Assembly: GCA_014621425.1 (NCBI GenBank)
Contig: JAANBB010000087.1
Location: 54,810 to 118,809 of the forward strand
Source of the DNA: Cylindrodendrum hubeiense
Lineage: Eukaryota > Ascomycota > Sordariomycetes > Hypocreales > Nectriaceae
Direction of reading: 5' to 3'
Length of the DNA stretch: 64,000 nt
The stretch's first letter is position 1. Each line of letters opens with the position of its first letter. The notes below the pieces were generated by a model. That model ran no database searches. It saw nothing but the letters and a program-made list of their open reading frames with translations, and was not told where the DNA came from. Position numbers and translations under genes: made by a program. Shown piece after piece: positions 58,811 to 64,000 of this stretch.

Positions 58811-61283
58811 GAAGTACCACCGAAGTACCCCTATACTTTGCCTGTACGCGCTGCGACTATCGATGCAAGAGACGAACTGAGACGCAACATGTCGTTGGGA
58901 TGCAGAGTCCCAAGGCAATATGACGACAGATTCCCGGCGTCGGTAGTTGTCGGGTGCTATTCATAGCATAGACAAACCCCAGCATGAACAGGGTCTTGTC
59001 GATGTGGAGAAGATGACGATGAATGGGAATCGACGACACTGCAAGTCTGGAATTGAATCACACCGTTAGGTAGGAAGCGCCAACGGTGGAGCAGTACCCG
59101 GTTACTGTTGAAACAACGTTTGCAGCACCGGCGCTCCAGACGTGCATCTGTTTGGCGGCGAACACCCCCAAGACCGAGATGGATGGGTGGGATGGAGGAT
59201 CCCGAAACACGGGCGCTTGGGGACGTTTCCGGGAGATGTGGGTGGCATAAAGCGCCAACGCCGGTGACAAGGGAAACATGAAGGGCGCTTCAAGAGACTT
59301 AAGGAGTCCGTTTCGAGAACAGGGATGTCTAGTGAAGGGCGGTGGATAGTGTACGATTGTGGAGGAAGAATAGACGCTGGGAACACTCGGGGTCGGGCAA
59401 GACCTGTCGTCCTATTAAAGAACCTGCAGCTCATCGGCGGCTGCAGTGAGGCTATGGCTTAATATAGCAACCAGTTCCTAAAAATACCAACCGCATGCGC
59501 GCGTGGAAACCAACTACCAGATGCAGATCGGGACGAAACACCCGGTCCACGCTCCTGTAGGGCCCTAACTACCGTGATTCCCCGTCCGCCGTGTTGGGAC
59601 CGGACGTGCCGTGGGGTGGGAGTGAAGCCATACCGGCGTCCCGGGAACGCTTCGCGGCCAACACCAATCGGCACGACGAAGCCATCTCCAGATGACGCCG
59701 CCCCCCTGGGAGCCGGCGCCGTTGTTGGTTCCCTTGGCGCCCCGATGCCTGGGAACTCTAAGGGAGGGGGCGTGTGTGGGGGACCTTGCAGCCGGGCGAG
59801 GTCACTGGGCGTCAAGACGACGATGAAGATTCGACGGGAGGCGGGAGCTATTCGTGGTGACGGGATTCTGTCCTGTGCAGACGGCGGCAAGACGCCTGGT
59901 GTCGTTTGCAGCACAGATTAAGCCGCAGGTGAGGGGGAGGCGTGCGTGTGAAGTTGCATGCTGAGCCGCCGAGACCCATCGTCGAGGCCATCTCAATGGT
60001 GTAGTTCGTTCGTGCCTTGCATGGCGGAGAGAGATGACGTCTGGACGCCCCCCCCCCTCGGGGAGCCGCCATCAACGCAGATAAAAATAGCACCGATGCG
60101 CCGTACCTGCGGTAGGCAGATGGGGTGCGTTCTAGAAACTGGGGATGGAAGCGGATTGTAGGGGTGGGAGACGGTGTAAGGCAGGGCGCTTAGCCGGCGG
60201 CTACAGGAGAAACCACCTTCTATTGGGTGGTTAGCTGTGACGAGACTTGCGTTGCATGGGGAAATGGGGGTTATTTTTAGGCGTGGCGAAGGAGGCGAGG
60301 AGCAGCTGGTGGATCGGGAGCGAATCTTGGGCGAGAGGCGTGAGATGGCAATGAATCTTGGGAAGATATCCCGTTGATAATCGCCGGGTTGGTTTGGTGT
60401 TGAGGCTCTTGGGTGTGACGTCCAGGGGTGCGTGGCGGAGCGGCGCTGTGATTGGCCGACTCCGCGGAGCGGTTTGGTTTCATGATTCTCATGGAGGAAG
60501 ACCAGTGGTCCAGCGAGTGAAACGCAGATCCAGGCACTTTTTGGCGCCGGAAGAAATTGCTTTTACATTTTGTATTTTATTTTCATTGCTAGGCAAGTAT
60601 AAGCCGCTCTAGTATGCAATATTTGGGCTGACATCACTCACCTTGTTGTCTCCGAACCGCAAAGCCTCACTTTCCCGCTGTCTCGGCCAAAGCGCCAAGA
60701 CGCGCAAAACGCCGGCACCCATGCGGCTGTCAGAAGGAAAAAAAGAAGAAAACGGCGTCAAGAAAATCCCAGCTCTCCGTTTGGAACCTCGGCTCGAAGT
60801 GCACCGACCCAGTCGATGCTGCGACGGGACGGCTCGGCGAACAGCGGGCCTCCCCTGTCGAGACCGCGCTTGATGGGAGGGGCCCAATGTCCCTCCCCTC
60901 GGCGCCGGGGCCCTGGTCTCCTGGCATTTCCCTTTTGTTCTGTTTTTGGCTTTGGACGATTCCTCGCGATTCCCTGCCGGCGACATTTCTCTCGGGTCTC
61001 GGGAAGGGGGGGCAGACAGGGTGGTTGCAGGGGTCCGCGAGGGGACGATGCCTGCCTCTGCTTAACCAACCGGCATATTGCCAACGGCGACTGTGCGTCG
61101 AAGCCACGTGAGAGGGCGAGAGGATAAATCCAGGACGAGAAGGGCGGAGGGGGCTTAGATGAGGCCGAAGGTGGAATAAGAGTTGAGCGTTGAGGGCTGA
61201 CGGCTGAGGTTGGGAATCTGTTTGGACAGCCGGATTGTGAGCAGGTCGTTGGTCGTTACCAGGGATCGCCAACCCATGGCACC

Positions 61284-61310
61284 AAGACCAACCAACCAAC
61301 CAACCAACCA
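61284..61310. repeat. ACCA/CCAA microsatellite
   Basis: About six uninterrupted AACC units, in pyrimidine-rich DNA. Confidence 0.65.
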
Positions 61311-62277
61311 TCATCCCATCCCTTCATCCATCCTCCCAGCAAGGGTTGTGTCACACAACGCCGCTTCCTTCCAACTTCGAGCGCCCTCCGCCTCCTCTCA
61401 TCTAAGACCCCATCCAGCGCTGGAGCGGTGCATGCAACTTGATGTATTCGTATCTGGCCGAACCACGTCGTACAAACACGTCAACTGGTGGCGAGTTGCA
61501 CCTCGCGCTCGACCGCCGCAGCCCTGCACGGATCCTGTCAGTCGCAGCGTCGGGCGCCAACAACGCCCGTTTCCGACACGCTGGGCAAGCGACGGACGGC
61601 GGCGGCACTCCCGGCTGGCCGCTCTGTTGGCCGCCCCCCCAGTCGCTTGGCGCTGGTTCAAGGGAAGCAAGACGCCACGGCAAAGGCCATCTCACGGTCC
61701 ATGGATACCTGGAAGCGCCTCGAGCGAGTGGAGCGCAAGCCTGTGGCTGCAGCCAACCGCGTCATGCCGTCCTCCACTGTCCTCCACCGTCCTCCACGAT
61801 GCCTCCATCCAATATCTCACCTCGCCGCCCGCGGCATGGCACGGGGCCGACGGCGAGAGAAAGGCACAATGCTGCCAGGCACGAGAAACGGGCCACCGAG
61901 GCCCGGGGGCATCTCGCGCTGGGGGGCGTCGTAAAATCCGGAACGCCGGCAATTGCGAGCATGGCAATCGCTCGACACCGGCTGACTAGGTCCAGTCGGC
62001 TGAACTAGGGTAGACAGTCGCAGACGCTCAACTAGACGCAAACGCTGATGCCGCTGCTGGTGGGGATCGAGCTGCGAGTTGACCGTCACCCGATGGGGTT
62101 ATATGCATTGATCCATCCATGAACATGATCCTTCCGGGCCCAGTGCAGCACTGTACATTGCCCACACTCGTCCTCCGCCTTCTCCTTTGGCGGGCGAGCG
62201 ATCAACCTAGTCAAGCCCTGTGCACGACGTCAGGCCTCGTGGAGCAGGGAGCAGTGGGTAGTGAGGCAGGGAGTCAG

Positions 62278-62307
62278 CAGCCAGCCAGCCCGCCAGCCAG
62301 CCAGCCA
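62278..62307. repeat. CCAG microsatellite
   Basis: About seven CCAG-type units, with one CCCG interruption. Confidence 0.6.
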
Positions 62308-63049
62308 AAGTCAACTGCCGCCCGTGAGGCAGCGGGTGGAGTGAAGGTACATATTGCAGTTCCTCGACCGAGAAGGATGTCACGCATGAGACTGAGACCC
62401 TGGTCGCCAGCCCCTCCCCGCGAGGCACCGGCGTTAAGCAGGGCTATCGGGCGACAATGCCAATGGATCGCTTACTCGTTCCAGCTGTCCTCCTGGACTT
62501 GGCGGCGGCTTTCCTTTTCTTCTAGGGCGCTTCGAAGGAGCTGGCAATTTAACTACCCCCATTCTTCTTGTCAGCACCTATTCCATAAAACAGACCCTCA
62601 CAATCTGCGAGTATAGGTAGAAACTCAAATTGAGGCCATCTTGTAGAGTGCCTAGCCCATGCCTGCCCATGCTGGCTCATGAAGCGTTTTCTTGTGCTTT
62701 CCGTGCAAAAGACCTGGCGTCAGTTCATCACCGCCTGGGCGTCGGTCCACATCGTCGCAGAACTGGGAGCAGAGCTGGTCCCTGGTCAGACTACCGCATC
62801 ATCCGTGATTGCTGATTGCGGCTCTAATACTACGTATCTCTCCGTCTCGAAAACTGTATCATGCCGTCACGTCTACCAAGAGGAGTGTTCGCCCGTCCCC
62901 GCCGTCGGCAAGGGATCCTCGCTGATGGATCTGCTGGGCGGGCAAAAGCCGCCCCGCGCGGGTCCGTTCCCCGCGCACCGCGCCGGTGCTAACCAGACCA
63001 CCACCACCACCTTGATTAAAGCATCACTTCTTCGAGCGGGAGGCATCAA

Positions 63050-63087
63050 TAGTAGCAGTAGTATCAGTAGTAGCTGCAGTAGCAGCG
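63050..63087. repeat. Imperfect AGT/AGC trinucleotide repeat
   Basis: Runs of AGTAGC, AGTAGT and ATCAGT alternate for about 38 bases. The frame through it is Ser-rich, but no gene is supported there. Confidence 0.5.
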
Positions 63088-64000
63088 GTGTGCCGCAAGA
63101 GCCATCGCGTGCGTCGAGACAAGCCCTTCAAAGAAGGTCCTTGTTGGCCATTCCGATGCCGCTAAACACCTCGTCACGCATATCTTGTGCCTGCTGTCCA
63201 GCTGGTTGTGACGGTTTTGCATCACGACTGGGCAGCCCCCTCACAAGTGGACACCCAATCACTGTCGGGGGGCCGCTTAGCTCCATCACAGGTCGACTAG
63301 GATGTTACCCCAAGGAGAAAAGGTACGGCGGTAAAAGTTCCTCCAAGGGGCACTAATAATTTCTGTAGGGTCAGCATCTGGCGACAAGCGCTCCCATTCC
63401 TGGGACGGCACTAGGCTGCGTGTACCTGAGCCGTGGATGTGACAGGTTGGTACAGGCGCACACCTGTGTGGATGTGGCGTGCTGCCCACGACAGAACAGG
63501 AACTCTGCAACATCCCACCTGAGGCTAGAGCCGTCAAGGCGCTGGAGATTGATCGGCTTGGCTCGATGTGACTGTGATGTTCTGCAATGTTCTGTCATGT
63601 TGATATGTTTGGTAGAAATGGGAGGCCGACGTGGGTACCTGTGCTGGAGGGACAGGAAAGCCGGTTCTAAATTTATTAGTGTTGCATTGTCGGTGGGTTT
63701 ACTTGCTTGGGTGTTTTCGACCGAGGATCACGACGGCAGCCGGTCGCTCTATTGTTTCATTCATGCCAGCCTACATTGCGTAGGGGAACCAGACCGTTAA
63801 TTTTGATCCACGGTGTCCTGATCGGGGACCGTTTGACGGGGGAGGCCCGTCGTATCAAGGTTTCTGGGAGCAACACCATGCATCCGCGCGGGAACACGCT
63901 CTGCCTTCGCAGTGGAATCCGTAAACGGTAAGCAAGGCAACATGGATAAGGTTGTCGGCCGTGGCAAGACGGCGATGGTCTCGATCGCCCCCTCCCCCCC

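Larger units (their letters stand above)
58811..64000. other. Gene-free right end of the window
   Basis: 5.2 kb without a convincing gene. The longer frames (61210-61989 plus, 62679-63356 plus, 60730-61314 minus) are compositional products with Arg/Pro/Ser bias and no motif. The region near 61280-61430 and 62140-62500 is pyrimidine-rich with short ACCA and CCAG repeats. It may include the promoter of a gene starting beyond 64000. Confidence 0.5.

Noticed and set aside
61210..61989. 259-codon plus-strand frame near the right end
   Set aside because: Arg/Pro/Ser/His mixture with overlapping frames in both directions and no domain; composition effect.
62679..63356. 225-codon plus-strand frame
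   Set aside because: The Ser-rich part is a translated trinucleotide repeat and the rest shows no family motif.
1..64000. CRISPR arrays, bacterial operons, secondary-metabolite cluster or intact transposon
   Set aside because: No regularly spaced repeats, no polyketide/peptide synthase or terpene genes, and no transposase or reverse-transcriptase frame was seen.

Overview
The window is nuclear DNA of a filamentous ascomycete (Pezizomycotina). Genes have short introns of about 45-170 bases with GT..AG ends and CTAAC-like branch points. They lie singly on both strands with pyrimidine-rich 5' leaders, and many products have recognisable ascomycete relatives. The gene set, the GC-rich intergenic DNA and the many GTAC/TACGTA words suggest a sordariomycete, perhaps Hypocreales; the exact taxon is inference. 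Eight N bases near 34.56-34.62 kb show this is draft sequence.

Layout. 0.9-6.3 kb: a stress/LEA-like repeat protein, the autophagy protein Atg5, a CSA/ERCC8 (Rad28/ckn1) WD40 repair protein on the minus strand, and a small protein I read as an Rrn10-like RNA polymerase I factor. 6.3-19.3 kb: almost 13 kb with no convincing gene, ending in a pyrimidine-rich leader. 19.3-23.0 kb: a six-exon, 1160-residue Zn2Cys6 transcription factor. 24.8-36.3 kb: three minus-strand genes, namely a 1758-residue DDX60-type helicase, the U3 processome protein Utp15 and an Inn1/Fic1-like C2 cytokinesis protein, the last broken by the N cluster. 38.4-42.6 kb: free methionine-R-sulfoxide reductase (with a 5-base exon), a LETM1-domain protein and an SCP2 sterol-carrier protein with a peroxisomal tail. 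43.2-47.0 kb: a decayed gene, a 23-base tandem repeat, AT-rich DNA and a nitronate monooxygenase gene lying between AT-rich stretches. 47.0-48.2 kb: a Kv-beta-like aldo/keto reductase. 48.2-53.2 kb: gene-free. 53.2-58.8 kb: a membrane-type casein kinase I, a p24 cargo receptor and Swc4. 58.8-64.0 kb: nothing recognisable.

Most genes are housekeeping: autophagy, repair, rRNA synthesis and processing, chromatin, secretion, cytokinesis, mitochondrial and peroxisomal function. I see no biosynthetic cluster, CRISPR array, intact transposon, rRNA or tRNA. The unusual items are the long gene-free tract before the Zn2Cys6 factor, the 5-base exon, the helicase with an acidic PIN-like N-terminus, and the degenerate island at 43-47 kb. 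Exon joins were made by hand from splice signals and reading frame; all of the joined coding lengths are multiples of three, except the gene interrupted by the N cluster.
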